From NCBI RefSeq assembly GCF_030268965.1, contig NZ_BSSE01000019.1, positions 62,001 to 126,000 of the forward strand: DNA of 64,000 nucleotides, in the 5' to 3' direction. Position numbers and translations under genes: made by a program. Below are positions 41,722-51,493 of this stretch, in pieces. A model generated the notes under the pieces. It did no database searches. It was not told where the DNA came from and saw nothing but the letters and a program-made list of their open reading frames with translations. How positions within the stretch are numbered: position 1 is the first letter of the stretch; each line of letters opens with the position of its first letter. The stretch is from Microtetraspora sp. NBRC 16547. GTDB taxonomy: Bacteria > Actinomycetota > Actinomycetes > Streptosporangiales > Streptosporangiaceae.

Positions 41722-41964
41722 CTATCCGGCCCGGGAAGGCGGCGCCGAGTTCACCAGGGCGAGCAGGTGCTCGCGGGCGATCCATTCGACGGCCGCGGGG
41801 GTCGCTCGCAGCCCGAGGTGCTCGGTGCAGGCCCACACGTCGGCGACGCAGCGGCTCACCGTGTCCACAGGCACGGTGAGGAACTCCGCGGCCAGGCGGG
41901 CGCTGACCGGTTCGAGGAACGCCGGCGCGCGGCCGCCGTTGACCCGTGTTGCGAGTAGTGGCAT
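41722..41964 (-). CDS. Small three-helix-bundle-type protein
   Basis: An 80-residue protein predicted as three helices: EPVSARLAAEFLTVPVDTVSRCVADVWACTEHL and TPAAVEWIAREHLLALVNS. It resembles small actinobacterial three-helix bundle dimerisation domain proteins. No signal peptide. ATG 41964 has GAGGAA about eight bases upstream. It may belong with the upstream-transcribed neighbour on the same strand but 147 bp separate them. Function unknown. Confidence 0.7.
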   Translation of the reverse strand: MPLLATRVNGGRAPAFLEPVSARLAAEFLTVPVDTVSRCVADVWACTEHLGLRATPAAVEWIAREHLLALVNSAPPSRAG

Positions 41965-42093
41965 CGTCGCATTCCTCGCTGAGTGACTACCCGGCGGTCT
42001 CCTCGCCGGAAATGACAGGGACCGGCCGCTTTCATTCCATAACTTTCCGCAGACGTGTCAACCCCTCACGGGGCTCCGTGCAAAGCTGTCCCC

Positions 42094-42660
42094 ATGCGTA
42101 TCCAGCTCGCCCAGCGACAGGATGCCGACGAACTGCTCAGCCGGAGTTCCCTGGCCCTGCTCGTCGGCATGCTGCTTGATCAGCAGATCCCCATGGAGTG
42201 GGCGTTCTCGGGGCCCCGCACCATCGCCGACCGGCTCGGGCATGATCTGGACGCGCGGGAGATCGCCTCCTATGATCCTTCGGAGTTCGCGGCACTGCTG
42301 GCCGCCAAGCCGGCCGTCCATCGGTATCCGGGCTCCATGGCGGGCCGGATCCAGGCGCTGGCCGCCTATCTGGTCGAGCATTACGACGGCTCGGCCGACG
42401 GGGTGTGGGAGGATGTCGACGACGGTGCCGAGTTGCTACGCCGCCTGCTGGCCCTGCCCGGGTTCGGCAAGCAGAAGGCACAGATCTTCCTCGCACTGCT
42501 GGGCAAGCAGCTCGGCGTGCGACCGCCCGGATGGCGCGAGGCCGCCGGGCCGTACGGCGCGGAGGGCGTGCACCTTTCGGTCGCCGATGTCGTCGACTCC
42601 GACAGCCTCGATCTGGTCCGGGCCACCAAGCAGGAAGCGAAGAGGTCCGCCAAGAAGTAA
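42094..42660 (+). CDS. HhH-GPD base-excision-repair family protein
   Basis: A 188-residue DNA glycosylase-superfamily protein. SLALLVGMLLDQQIPMEWAF matches the family's N-terminal helix, and LPGFGKQKAQIFLALLGKQLG is the helix-hairpin-helix with the glycine hairpin. The catalytic Asp/Lys cannot be assigned: a Lys is present in FGKQK but a GPD-like Asp is not obvious, so activity is uncertain. ATG 42094 lacks a ribosome-binding site and may be leaderless. The basic C-terminus (KQEAKRSAKK) could aid DNA binding. Confidence 0.85.
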   Translation: MRIQLAQRQDADELLSRSSLALLVGMLLDQQIPMEWAFSGPRTIADRLGHDLDAREIASYDPSEFAALLAAKPAVHRYPGSMAGRIQALAAYLVEHYDGSADGVWEDVDDGAELLRRLLALPGFGKQKAQIFLALLGKQLGVRPPGWREAAGPYGAEGVHLSVADVVDSDSLDLVRATKQEAKRSAKK

Positions 42661-43001
42661 GCCCGATCCTGCTGCGCGAGATGGCGCCTTTTGACAGGAT
42701 GCGTTGACCGCATGCCGGGCGGGGCTTCCATCCGCGCATGCCCATCGCCGATGATGTAGGGCAGATCCTGCGCTACAGGGAGTGTCTTATGGATCTTGCG
42801 GTAGCGACCGGCGGCCGGACGGGTGCATCCCGGAGCGGAGGAGGTGAGCATAACGGAGTTGGGCACGGCCGCGGGCATGACCAGGCCGTATGGCGCCGAA
42901 TCGGCGTCACGCGGTAGGCAGAAGATCAGGACACGACCGTAAATCACAGTTATGGAGATGTGCCTCGTGGGAGACCCTGGCACGCGACGGAGGTGCCGAC
43001 C
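42661..43001 (+). promoter_or_regulatory. Upstream region of the PP2C phosphatase gene
   Basis: A 341-bp stretch without a gene I can defend. TTGACA occurs at 42691-42696 but no matching -10 is well placed. Short open frames exist on both strands without ribosome-binding sites or protein-like composition. AGGAGGTG at 42838-42845 and the GGAGG before GTG 43002 are the only translation-like signals. Confidence 0.35.
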
Positions 43002-45095
43002 GTGAGCGCCGAAACCTCCGTGCCCCGTCCCCGGGAGTCGGGTTTGGACATCTCAGACTCCGGCCTCTTCCGTGGCCTCATGTCCGAGGCCCCCTTCGCC
43101 TTCGCGTTCTTCGACCCGTCCGGGCGTTTTGTCCGTGTCAATTCGACCTTTACCGAGCTGACCGGCCACCCTGTCGAACGGCATCTGGACATGATGCCCT
43201 CCGACCTCCTCTCGGCGGACCTCGCCACCCTGATCGACTCGGCTCTGCGCCGGATCAGCGGTGAGGGCCTGCCCATCACTGACCAGCGCATCAGGACCCG
43301 CGCCGAGAACGGCGACACCCGGCACTGGGTGGTGTCGTTCTTCCCGATGCGGGAGGGCGACGGCGTCCTGGGCACCGCGCTCTTCGGCGTCGATCTGACC
43401 GAGCGCCAGCTCACCGAGGAGGATCTCCGCCGCAGCGAGGAGCGTTACCGCTCGCTGGTCGAGTCGCAGCAGCAGCTCGTGTGGATCACCTCGCCCACCG
43501 GCGCCGCGATCGAGGACGCCCCGCAGTGGCGGGCCGTCACCGGCCAGGGGCTGGAGGAGTACCTCGCTCACGGCTGGCTCGACGCCGTGCACCCCGACGA
43601 CCGCCCGGGAGCCGAGGAGGCCTGGCGGGAGGCGCTGCGCGGCCGCACCATGTTCGAGTGGAGCTACCGGGTGCGCACCCGGGCCAGCGGCTACCGGCAC
43701 TTCGAGGTGCGCGCCGTCCCGATCATCCGGCACGGCCGCGTGATCGAGTGGGTGGGCGCCAACTCCGACGTCACGCCGCAGCGCGAGGCCGAGGAGATGC
43801 GCGGCAGGCTCACCGACCAGCTCGGCGCCGCCGCGCTGCGCACCGCCCGGCTCCAGGGCGCCACGGCCCTGCTGGCCGAGGCGCTCACGGTCGAGCAGGT
43901 GGTCCAGGTCATCATCGACGTCGGCCGTACGGCTCTCGCCGCCGACCACTCGGGCGTGGCGCTGCTGGAGGACCAGGACCGCGCGAGCCTGAACGTGATC
44001 AACAGCGGGGGAGTCCCGGACGCGCCCGGCGTGTCCGGCGACGAGATCGCGCTGTCCACCACCAGCGTGATGACGATGGCGGTGAACAGCCGGCGCCCGG
44101 TGTTCGCCGAGTCACCGCAGAGCCTGCGCAACCAGCTCGTCGACGCCGGTGTCGAGGACGAGCGGATCACCGAGTTCCTCGACGGCACCGATGAGCGGGC
44201 GTGGGTCGGCCTACCGCTGCTCGCGGCCGGCCGGGCGCTAGGGGCACTTCGGTTCTCCTTCAACCGATCGCAGAAGATCTCCCAGGAGGACGGCGTCTTC
44301 CTGGAGGCCCTGGCCGGTCAGTGCGCGCTCGCCGTGGAGCGGGCGACGCTCTTCGAGCGCGAGCACAAGACCGCCGAGACGCTGCAGCGGAGCCTGCTGC
44401 CCGACAACCTGCCCGTGGTGGGCGGGCTGGTTCTGGCCCAGCGCTTCCGGTCCGGTTCCCGGCACGTGCAGGTCGGCGGCGACTGGTACGACGCGTTCGT
44501 CCTGCAGGACGGCCGGGTCGCGGCCGTGCTCGGCGACGTCATGGGCAAGGGCGTCAAGGCCGCCGCGGGCATGGGCCGGATCCGCAACGCCATGCGGGCG
44601 CTGGCGCTGACCAACCCGCCGCCGGCCGCGGTGCTCACCGGCCTGGACCGGGTCTTCGAGGCTACCGAAGAAGAAGAGCAGGTCACGACGCTCGCCTACA
44701 TGGTGGTCGAGCCGGGCACCGGCGAGGGCACGTTGGCGCTGGCCGGGCACCCGCCACCGCTGCTGGTGTCGCCGCAGGGTGTGGCGGTGCTGCACGAGAC
44801 CGAGCCCGGCACGCCGCTGGGCTGGGCGACCAGCCGCAAGCAGTTCAGGTTCTGCGTTCCGCCGGGTCACACCGCGGTGCTGTACTCCGACGGTCTCGTG
44901 GAGAACCGGAAGCGCGGGCTGGACGCCGGACTGCGGGATCTGTCGAGCGTCGTGGCCGAGGCGCCGCCCGAAGTCGTGGCAAGTCCCCACATGCTGCTGG
45001 ATTTCCTGGTAGATCGGATGCTGTCCGGGTATGAGCAGGATGATGATGTGACCGTGCTCGCGGTCCACGTTCCTCTAGCCACGAAGAGTGACTGA
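43002..45095 (+). CDS. PAS-PAS-GAF-PP2C (RsbU/SpoIIE-type) serine phosphatase
   Basis: A 697-residue cytoplasmic sensor phosphatase. Two PAS domains (about 25-135 and 145-260), a GAF domain (about 285-440) and a SpoIIE-type PP2C (about 470-690). The metal Asp is D494 in VGGDWYDAF; DVMGKG, GLDRV, GHPPPLL and DDDVTV are further family motifs. Such phosphatases dephosphorylate anti-anti-sigma factors to release stress sigma factors; no anti-sigma gene adjoins here. GTG 43002 has GGAGG nine bases upstream. Located 219 bp before hrdB. Confidence 0.93.
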   Translation: MSAETSVPRPRESGLDISDSGLFRGLMSEAPFAFAFFDPSGRFVRVNSTFTELTGHPVERHLDMMPSDLLSADLATLIDSALRRISGEGLPITDQRIRTRAENGDTRHWVVSFFPMREGDGVLGTALFGVDLTERQLTEEDLRRSEERYRSLVESQQQLVWITSPTGAAIEDAPQWRAVTGQGLEEYLAHGWLDAVHPDDRPGAEEAWREALRGRTMFEWSYRVRTRASGYRHFEVRAVPIIRHGRVIEWVGANSDVTPQREAEEMRGRLTDQLGAAALRTARLQGATALLAEALTVEQVVQVIIDVGRTALAADHSGVALLEDQDRASLNVINSGGVPDAPGVSGDEIALSTTSVMTMAVNSRRPVFAESPQSLRNQLVDAGVEDERITEFLDGTDERAWVGLPLLAAGRALGALRFSFNRSQKISQEDGVFLEALAGQCALAVERATLFEREHKTAETLQRSLLPDNLPVVGGLVLAQRFRSGSRHVQVGGDWYDAFVLQDGRVAAVLGDVMGKGVKAAAGMGRIRNAMRALALTNPPPAAVLTGLDRVFEATEEEEQVTTLAYMVVEPGTGEGTLALAGHPPPLLVSPQGVAVLHETEPGTPLGWATSRKQFRFCVPPGHTAVLYSDGLVENRKRGLDAGLRDLSSVVAEAPPEVVASPHMLLDFLVDRMLSGYEQDDDVTVLAVHVPLATKSD

Positions 45096-45314
45096 ATGAA
45101 ACAGTCATAACGGTTGCTTTCGGGTATCGGTCCCCCTCATCCGTACGCACTACTGTCTCGGTCGGCCTAGGGTGGGAAGGCAACCGGCCGGAGGTGGCCG
45201 TATGGACCGCCGTGGCGTGTCACAATGGCATGTCGCGGTCCGCGCGGCCTCACCATCGGAAAAGAAGCAACCATCTGGGTCCATTCTCGCCATGCGTTCG
45301 TTCGAGAGGTGTTC

Positions 45315-46958
45315 GTGTCGCCTGCAAGTTCGACTCGCTCGAAGCCGTCGGAGCTGAACGAGCCAGTGATTCAGCAGCTCCTCGAGCGTGGGCGCTCGCA
45401 GGGTTTCCTCGAGTCCGAGGATGTCCGCAGGGCCTTCGAGGAAGCGGACATCCCGCTGTCGCACGCCGCTGGATTCCTGCGCAGCCTCAGCAAGGAGGGT
45501 GTGACCGTCGTGGTCACCGCGGCCGATTCCGCCGCGGCGCCCAAGCGGTCTCGTGGCCAAGCAAAGCGCCGCACCTCCTCCCCGGTCAAGAAGACCACCA
45601 AGTCCGCAGCCGCCAAAGAGGCACAGCCTGAGACCGTCACCGCCGTGGTGACCGGTTCGGCGGACTCGGCTCCCGCGCCCGCGCCGAAGAGGCCTGCCGC
45701 GAAGAAGGCCGCCCCGGCCAAGAAGACCGCGGCGCCCGCAAGCAAGCCCAAGTCCACGGCTCCCGCCTCCGGGCCCGAGTCCAAGGCCGCCAAGGCCGAG
45801 CCGAAGCCCAAGTCGTCCGAGGCCGACGATGACGACATCGAGCTCGACGGCGACGTCGAGCTGGAGGACTTCGAGCTCGACGTCGACGACGTCGAGATCG
45901 AGGCCGACTCGGAGACCGAGGCCGACGCCGACACCGAGGGTGAAGGCGAGGAGAAGGCGGCGCCCGTCGCCCACTCCGAGGACGAGGTGCTCATCCTCAC
46001 CGACGATGACGACGACGCTCCCGTGGCTCAGGTCGCGGCCGCCGGCGCCACCGCCGACCCCGTCAAGGACTATCTCAAGCAGATCGGCAAGGTTCCCCTG
46101 CTCAACGCTGAGCAGGAGGTGGAGCTCGCCAAGCGCATCGAGGCGGGCCTGTTCGCCGAGGAGCAGCTGGCCAGCGATGGCGAGCAGCTCCCGGTCGACG
46201 TCCGCGCCGAGCTGGAGTGGATCGCCGAGGACGGTCGCCGGGCCAAGAACCACCTGCTGGAGGCCAACCTCCGGCTCGTGGTCTCGCTGGCCAAGCGGTA
46301 CACCGGGCGCGGCATGCTCTTCCTGGACCTGATCCAGGAGGGCAACCTCGGTCTCATCCGCGCCGTCGAGAAGTTCGACTACACCAAGGGCTACAAGTTC
46401 TCCACGTACGCCACCTGGTGGATCCGGCAGGCGATCACGCGGGCCATGGCCGACCAGGCGCGGACCATCCGCATCCCGGTCCACATGGTCGAAGTGATCA
46501 ACAAGCTGGCCCGCGTCCAGCGGCAGATGTTGCAGGACCTCGGCCGCGAGCCCACTCCGGAGGAGCTGGCCCGCGAGCTCGACATGACCCCGGAGAAGGT
46601 CATCGAGGTCCAGAAGTACGGGCGCGAGCCGATCTCCCTGCACACCCCTCTCGGTGAGGAGGGCGACAGTGAGTTCGGCGACCTCATCGAGGACTCCGAG
46701 GCCATCGTTCCGGCTGACGCCGTCAGCTTCACGCTGCTCCAGGAGCAGTTGCACTCCGTTCTGGACACGCTGTCCGAGCGGGAGGCGGGCGTCGTGTCGA
46801 TGCGGTTCGGCCTCACCGACGGTCAGCCGAAGACGCTCGACGAGATCGGCAAGGTCTACGGCGTGACCCGCGAGCGGATCCGCCAGATCGAGTCCAAGAC
46901 CATGTCCAAGCTGCGTCACCCCTCGCGGTCGCAGGTGCTCCGCGACTACCTCGACTAG
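45315..46958 (+). CDS. hrdB: Principal RNA polymerase sigma factor (HrdB/SigA type)
   Basis: The 547-residue housekeeping sigma factor. The N-terminal region 1.1 ([21 protein letters not shown]) is followed by a long Lys/Ala/Pro linker and an acidic stretch (about 170-230), typical of actinobacterial HrdB. Region 1.2 begins [16 protein letters not shown] (about 248); region 2 has [44 protein letters not shown]; region 3 has [22 protein letters not shown]; region 4 has [22 protein letters not shown] 45315 has GAGAGG five bases upstream. It sits near parE and parC as in Streptomyces (from memory). Confidence 0.97.
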   Translation: MSPASSTRSKPSELNEPVIQQLLERGRSQGFLESEDVRRAFEEADIPLSHAAGFLRSLSKEGVTVVVTAADSAAAPKRSRGQAKRRTSSPVKKTTKSAAAKEAQPETVTAVVTGSADSAPAPAPKRPAAKKAAPAKKTAAPASKPKSTAPASGPESKAAKAEPKPKSSEADDDDIELDGDVELEDFELDVDDVEIEADSETEADADTEGEGEEKAAPVAHSEDEVLILTDDDDDAPVAQVAAAGATADPVKDYLKQIGKVPLLNAEQEVELAKRIEAGLFAEEQLASDGEQLPVDVRAELEWIAEDGRRAKNHLLEANLRLVVSLAKRYTGRGMLFLDLIQEGNLGLIRAVEKFDYTKGYKFSTYATWWIRQAITRAMADQARTIRIPVHMVEVINKLARVQRQMLQDLGREPTPEELARELDMTPEKVIEVQKYGREPISLHTPLGEEGDSEFGDLIEDSEAIVPADAVSFTLLQEQLHSVLDTLSEREAGVVSMRFGLTDGQPKTLDEIGKVYGVTRERIRQIESKTMSKLRHPSRSQVLRDYLD

Positions 46959-47008
46959 CAGCGGACCAGCAGCGGGACCGGCCGTCCACCGAGCGGCCGC
47001 ACGCATCT

Positions 47009-47048
47009 CTGACGGCCCCGCCCTCTTCCCGGAGGGCGGGGCCGTCAG
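47009..47048. terminator. Terminator after hrdB
   Basis: A perfect 17-bp stem (47009-47025 with 47032-47048) with a 6-base loop, 50 bp after the hrdB stop and before the convergent yaaA. Confidence 0.85.
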
Positions 47049-47112
47049 GTCGTGTCTGACAAATCACGCCCTGCTGCGCACTTCCTCGGGGCATGTGCAC
47101 GGCTGAATGTGA

Positions 47113-47871
47113 TCATGAACTTATCACGATATCGAGGCTCCAGGGCTTGCCGGGGCGGGGCGCCGGTCCGAGTTCCGTGTGGTGGCCGAGCCTCCTGAGA
47201 GCCTCGGCCAGTTCCTGAGGGTCGCCCGGTTCATCGGAGCTTTCCACCAGTGATCGGGCCACCGCGCCCCTGGTCGCCTTGGCCATGTGACTCACCACGG
47301 TGCGTTTGCCGGCCGTCTCCTTCAGCACGCGTACGGCGACCGCCCGCGCGCCGGCCGGCCACGCCTGGGCGTACGTCGCGGACCGCATGTCCACGACCAG
47401 ACCGGGCAGCGGGTCGAGCGCCGCGGTGAGGGACGGGCGCCAGAACGCCGCGAGGCCGCCCATCGGCGGAAGCGCGCGGGCCATGGAGAGCCGGTACGGC
47501 GGGACCCGGTCGGTCAGGCGGAGCGCGCCCCACAGGCCGGAGAAGACGATGACGCGCTCGTCGGCCCGCCTTCTAGCCTCCGGGGCCAGCGTGGCGATGC
47601 CCAGGTTGTCGTAGAGAACGCCCGTGTACAACTCTGTGGCGGTGAGGGTGGGGGCGGTGCGCAGATCGCGGTTCCTGCCGATCTCGCCCTGCTGCCCCTC
47701 GGACAGGCCGAGCATGGCCCGGGCATCGGAGGTGTGACAGAGCGTGATCAGCGCGTCGAGCACCTTCTCCCGGGGGGAGGTGAGCTCGGGGAAGCCGAGG
47801 GTGTCGAGGTCGAGCACGGGTCCGTCGCCCCGGGACGCCTTTCCTTCGGAGGGCGGCAGCAGGATGAGCAC
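47113..47871 (-). CDS. yaaA: Peroxide stress protein YaaA (DUF328)
   Basis: A 252-residue protein with the YaaA pattern: LILLPPSEGKA at the N-terminus, RDLRTAPTLTATELYTGVLYDNL, FSGLWGALRLTDRVPPYRLSM and VSHMAKATRGAVARSLV. E. coli YaaA limits intracellular free iron during peroxide stress. The Streptomyces relatives are labelled the same way without experiment, to my knowledge. GTG 47871 has GAGGGA just upstream. Convergent with hrdB. Confidence 0.92.
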   Translation of the reverse strand: MLILLPPSEGKASRGDGPVLDLDTLGFPELTSPREKVLDALITLCHTSDARAMLGLSEGQQGEIGRNRDLRTAPTLTATELYTGVLYDNLGIATLAPEARRRADERVIVFSGLWGALRLTDRVPPYRLSMARALPPMGGLAAFWRPSLTAALDPLPGLVVDMRSATYAQAWPAGARAVAVRVLKETAGKRTVVSHMAKATRGAVARSLVESSDEPGDPQELAEALRRLGHHTELGPAPRPGKPWSLDIVISS

Positions 47872-47969
47872 GTCCCTCAGCCTAGCGACGCGATCACCCG
47901 GTGGCGTAGGCGACCGGGGGGTGACCAGCGTGGACGAACGCGATCAGGGTGCTGAGGTAAGGTCCGCCC

Positions 47970-48713
47970 ATGTCCGACTTCGATCTGCTCGTCGACGAGG
48001 CGTGGCCGGCGCCGTACCGGGTGGCCGCGGGGGACTGGGTCCACCGGCACGCGGGTGGTGTGACCAAGCGGGCCAACTCCGTGCTGCCGTTGGGGGAGCG
48101 TCCCGACCTGGGGAGGGCGATCGACGAGGCGGAGGCGTTCTACAGGGAGCTCGGGCGCCCGTGTGTGTTCTCCATCGGCGGGGGCGCTACGCCCGGGCTC
48201 GACGCGGAGCTGGAGTCCCGCGGCTACCGTCTGGTCGATCCCACGCTGGTGATGACCCGGCCGTCGCTTCCTTCCGGGGAAACCTTGCCGGTCACGGCAC
48301 TAGACGGCGCGGCCGACCTGACGATCGCACAGGAGCCGTCACCGGGATGGGCGGACACCTGGTGGCGGGTGGACGGGGGCAGGCACCCCCAGGACACCGA
48401 GATCTCCGCCAAGGAGTGGGGTGTGCGCATTCTCACCGGAGTCCCGGCGGCATACGCCTCGCTGGGTGAGGACGCCGTGGGGCGGGCAGTGCGGCAGGGG
48501 GAGTGGATCGGGATCTACCGCATGGCGGTGGTCCCGGAGGCCAGGCGGCGCGGGCTGGGCGGCGCGGTGCTGCGCGGTCTGCTCGGCTGGGGGAGGGCCC
48601 AGGGGGCGAGCCGCGCCTATCTGGTCGTCACGGAGGCCAACGAGGGGGCCCGCGCGCTCTACGAGCGTGAAGGTTTCACCGTGGCGGGGCGGTATCACTA
48701 CCGCGTCCGGTGA
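47970..48713 (+). CDS. GNAT-family acetyltransferase
   Basis: A 247-residue protein with a C-terminal GNAT domain (YRMAVVPEARRRGLGGAVLRGLLGWGRAQGASRAYLVVTEANEGARALYEREGFTVAGRYHYR), showing the R-R-x-G-x-G acetyl-CoA loop. The N-terminal half looks like a degenerate second GNAT-like fold. Substrate unknown. ATG 47970 lies six bases after TAAGGT (47958-47963), a likely leaderless promoter. Divergent from yaaA (98 bp). Confidence 0.9.
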   Translation: MSDFDLLVDEAWPAPYRVAAGDWVHRHAGGVTKRANSVLPLGERPDLGRAIDEAEAFYRELGRPCVFSIGGGATPGLDAELESRGYRLVDPTLVMTRPSLPSGETLPVTALDGAADLTIAQEPSPGWADTWWRVDGGRHPQDTEISAKEWGVRILTGVPAAYASLGEDAVGRAVRQGEWIGIYRMAVVPEARRRGLGGAVLRGLLGWGRAQGASRAYLVVTEANEGARALYEREGFTVAGRYHYRVR

Positions 48714-48760
48714 TCCGCACGGCGGGCGAATCCGGTGATCCCGCCGGGAAGGCCGGGTGC

Positions 48761-48894
48761 GGCACGGCCCGACGGGCGTGCGCTCAAGGCGTGCACTCAA
48801 GGGGAATAGGCGGGCGGCGCGGCGCCGGCACGGCCCGACGCGCGGTGGGTGCGGTCGGTTGTGCGGTCCAGGGGAACAAGCGGACGGCGCGGCC
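48761..48894 (+). repeat. Imperfect ~67-bp tandem duplication
   Basis: Unit A (48761-48826) and unit B (48827-48894) both start GGCACGGCCCGACG and end with a shared pattern, AGGGGAA(T/C)A(G/A)GCGG(G/A)CGGCGCGG. It lies between two convergent genes; no coding function seen in 48714-48939. Confidence 0.65.
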
Positions 48895-48939
48895 GGGGAG
48901 CGGTCTTGTGGACCGCCCCCAGTCACGCCGTCTGTCGGG

Positions 48940-49167
48940 TCAGCGCTCGCTCGGCGCGGACGCGGGGGATTCACTGAGTCGGGCCGACTCGTCCTGGATC
49001 TCCGCACCCTTGTCGCGCAGCACGCTCACGTGCTGGCGTCCGTGGTGAGCGCAGAAGAGCAGCTCCCCTCCCACGGGCAGGGTCGCGCGGATGTAGGCCT
49101 GAGCGCCACATCGGTCGCAGCGGTCCAGGGCAGTCAGCGGCTTGATGGGGGCGAGAGCTCCAGTCAC
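48940..49167 (-). CDS. DUF7455-type small zinc-ribbon-like protein
   Basis: A 75-residue soluble protein: LTALDRCDRCGAQAYIRATL then GGELLFCAHHGRQH, i.e. C17, C20 and C39 with neighbouring His as a likely metal site. It matches the small DUF7455 proteins next to the hrdB/parE region in actinobacteria (from memory). GTG 49167 has AAAGGCG upstream. Function unknown. A minus-strand TTAGAT near 49220-49230 with an upstream TTGGGA may be its promoter. Confidence 0.8.
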   Translation of the reverse strand: MTGALAPIKPLTALDRCDRCGAQAYIRATLPVGGELLFCAHHGRQHVSVLRDKGAEIQDESARLSESPASAPSER

Positions 49168-49411
49168 GTATCGCCTTTCGGGTCACCCCACCATGTGGGG
49201 ACGTTGGCGTCAGTCACTTGGGACAACATCTAACCGGATGCGGACGTTCCCAATCACCCCCCCGCTACGCCGAGAGCGGAATGATCCGGAAAGTGGTCCA
49301 GATCACACCGAAGGTACGGGAGATAGCCCCGGGCCTGGCAAGCTGGTACCCGTAAAAACATGATGGGCGGTAGGCTGCGTACGCCTGTTCGATTGATAAA
49401 TGGGAGTCGGT

Positions 49412-51493
49412 GTGACGGCGGTCAGCGCGGAGACGGCTTATACGGCCCGTCATCTCTCGGTACTGGAGGGCCTTGAGGCCGTCCGGAAGCGCCCGGGGAT
49501 GTACATCGGGTCCACCGACACCCGCGGCCTGATGCACTGTCTCTGGGAGATCGTGGACAACGGCGTCGACGAGGCGCTGGCGGGCTTCTGCACCCGCATC
49601 GAGGTGGAGCTGCACCCCGACGGCTCGATCGAGGTCCGCGACAACGGCCGCGGCATCCCCGTCGACATCGAGCCCAAGAGCGGTCTCGCCGGGGTCGAGC
49701 TCGTCTACACCAAGCTCCACGCGGGCGGCAAGTTCGGCGGCGGCAGCTACGGCGCGTCCGGCGGTCTGCACGGCGTGGGCGCGTCGGTCGTCAATGCGCT
49801 CTCCTCCCGGCTCGACGTGGAGGTCGACCGCGGCGGCCGCACCCACATGATCAGCTTCAAGCGCGGCAACCCCGGTGTGTTCTCCGGAGCCGGTCCCGAC
49901 GCCGCCTTCGAAGCCCGATCGGGGCTGCGCAAGACCCGCCGGCGTTCGCAGGAGGGCGAGAGCGTCACCGGCACCCGCGTCCGCTGGTGGTCCGACAAGC
50001 AGATCTTCCTGCCCGACGCCGAGCTGTCCATCGACGAGATCCACGTACGGCTCCGCCAGACGGCCTTCCTGGTCCCCGGGCTCACCCTGGTGCTGCGGGA
50101 TGGCCGGGGCGAGGAGCCGGTCGAGGAGACGTACCTCTTCGAGGGCGGCATCGGCGAGTTCGTCGACTTCCTGTCCCGGGACGAGGCCGTGTGTGACGTG
50201 CAGCGGCTGCAGGGCGTGGGGCACTTCCGCGAGACCGTCCCCGTGCTCGACGAGCAGGGCCACATGACCCCCACCGACGTCGAGCGCGAGCTCTCCGTGG
50301 ACGTCGCGCTCCGCTGGGGCAAGGGCTACGAGACGACGGTCCGCTCCTTCGTCAACGTGATCGCCACGCCCAAGGGCGGCACCCACGTCGCCGGGTTCGA
50401 GCGGGCCCTGGTTCGCACGATCAACGAGCAGCTCCGCGAGACACGGCTGCTCAAGAACGGCGACGACCCGGTCACCAAGGAGGACATCCTCGAGGGCCTG
50501 ACGGCCGTGGTCACCGTACGCGTGCCCGAGCCGCAGTTCGAGGGCCAGACGAAGGAGATCCTCGGCACCTCGGCGGCGACCAGGATCGTGTCCCACGTCG
50601 TCTCACGGGACCTGAAGGAGCTGCTCGCCACGCCCAAGCGGGCGCAGAAGCAGCAGCTGCGCGCGGTCCTGGAGAAGATCGTGGCGGCCGCCAAGGCGCG
50701 GATCGCGGCCCGGGAGCACCGGGACAACCAGCGCCGCAAGTCCGTCCTGGAGAACTCGGCGCTCCCGGCGAAGCTCGTCGACTGCCGCAGCGACGACGTG
50801 GACCGCAGCGAGCTGTTCATCGTCGAGGGTGACTCGGCGCTCGGCACCGCGAAGCTGGCCCGCGACTCGGAGTTCCAGGCGCTCCTGCCGATCCGCGGCA
50901 AGATCCTGAACGTGCAGAAGGCCTCCGTGGCCGACATGCTGAAGAACGCCGAGTGCGCCGCGATCATCCAGGTGGTCGGCGCGGGGTCGGGCCGGTCGTT
51001 CGACATCGACGCCGCGCGGTACGGAAAGATCGTTCTGATGGCGGACGCCGATGTGGACGGCGCGCACATCCGCTGCCTGCTCCTGACGCTGTTCCATCGG
51101 TACATGAAGCCCATGGTCGAGGCCGGACGGGTGTTCGCCGCGGTGCCGCCGCTGCACCGCATCGAGGTCACCAACCCCGGCAGGGGTCAGGACAAGTACG
51201 TCTACACCTATTCCGACGCGGAGCTGCACAAGGTCCTGCGTGATCTCGAGCGGCGGGGCAAGCGCTGGAAGGACCCGATCCAGCGTTACAAGGGCCTCGG
51301 CGAGATGGACGCCGACCAGTTGGCCGAGACCACCATGGATCCCCGCCACCGCATGCTGCGCCGGGTGCGGATCGAGGACGTCGAGGCGGGCGAGCGCATC
51401 TTCGACCTGCTCATGGGCAGCGACGTCGCCCCGCGCCGCGAGTTCATCGTGGGCAGCGCGGCCGAGGTCGACCGCAACCACATCGACGCCTAA
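49412..51493 (+). CDS. parE: DNA topoisomerase IV subunit B (ParE/GyrB2 type)
   Basis: The ATPase subunit of a type IIA topoisomerase that decatenates chromosomes. The 693-residue protein has a GHKL ATPase (EAVRKRPGMYIGST, EIVDNGVDEALAG, DNGRGIPVD, GGLHGVGASVVNALS), a transducer domain and a TOPRIM domain with EGDSA at 472 and catalytic metal Asp cluster DADVDG (545-550). GTG 49412 is preferred for GGGAG five bases upstream; ATG 49400 has none. A second, gyrB-like gene is expected elsewhere. Its partner parC lies 2.2 kb away on the other strand. Confidence 0.96.
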   Translation: MTAVSAETAYTARHLSVLEGLEAVRKRPGMYIGSTDTRGLMHCLWEIVDNGVDEALAGFCTRIEVELHPDGSIEVRDNGRGIPVDIEPKSGLAGVELVYTKLHAGGKFGGGSYGASGGLHGVGASVVNALSSRLDVEVDRGGRTHMISFKRGNPGVFSGAGPDAAFEARSGLRKTRRRSQEGESVTGTRVRWWSDKQIFLPDAELSIDEIHVRLRQTAFLVPGLTLVLRDGRGEEPVEETYLFEGGIGEFVDFLSRDEAVCDVQRLQGVGHFRETVPVLDEQGHMTPTDVERELSVDVALRWGKGYETTVRSFVNVIATPKGGTHVAGFERALVRTINEQLRETRLLKNGDDPVTKEDILEGLTAVVTVRVPEPQFEGQTKEILGTSAATRIVSHVVSRDLKELLATPKRAQKQQLRAVLEKIVAAAKARIAAREHRDNQRRKSVLENSALPAKLVDCRSDDVDRSELFIVEGDSALGTAKLARDSEFQALLPIRGKILNVQKASVADMLKNAECAAIIQVVGAGSGRSFDIDAARYGKIVLMADADVDGAHIRCLLLTLFHRYMKPMVEAGRVFAAVPPLHRIEVTNPGRGQDKYVYTYSDAELHKVLRDLERRGKRWKDPIQRYKGLGEMDADQLAETTMDPRHRMLRRVRIEDVEAGERIFDLLMGSDVAPRREFIVGSAAEVDRNHIDA

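Noticed and set aside
42781-42920. Small plus-strand frame before the PP2C gene (MDLAVATGG...)
   Set aside because: Low-complexity Gly/Arg composition, no ribosome-binding site and no clear stop-to-start logic; treated as non-coding.
49210-49235. NrdR-like site ACAACATCTAACC upstream of parE and DUF7455
   Set aside because: Only a partial match, unpaired with a second phased box and far from a ribonucleotide reductase gene.
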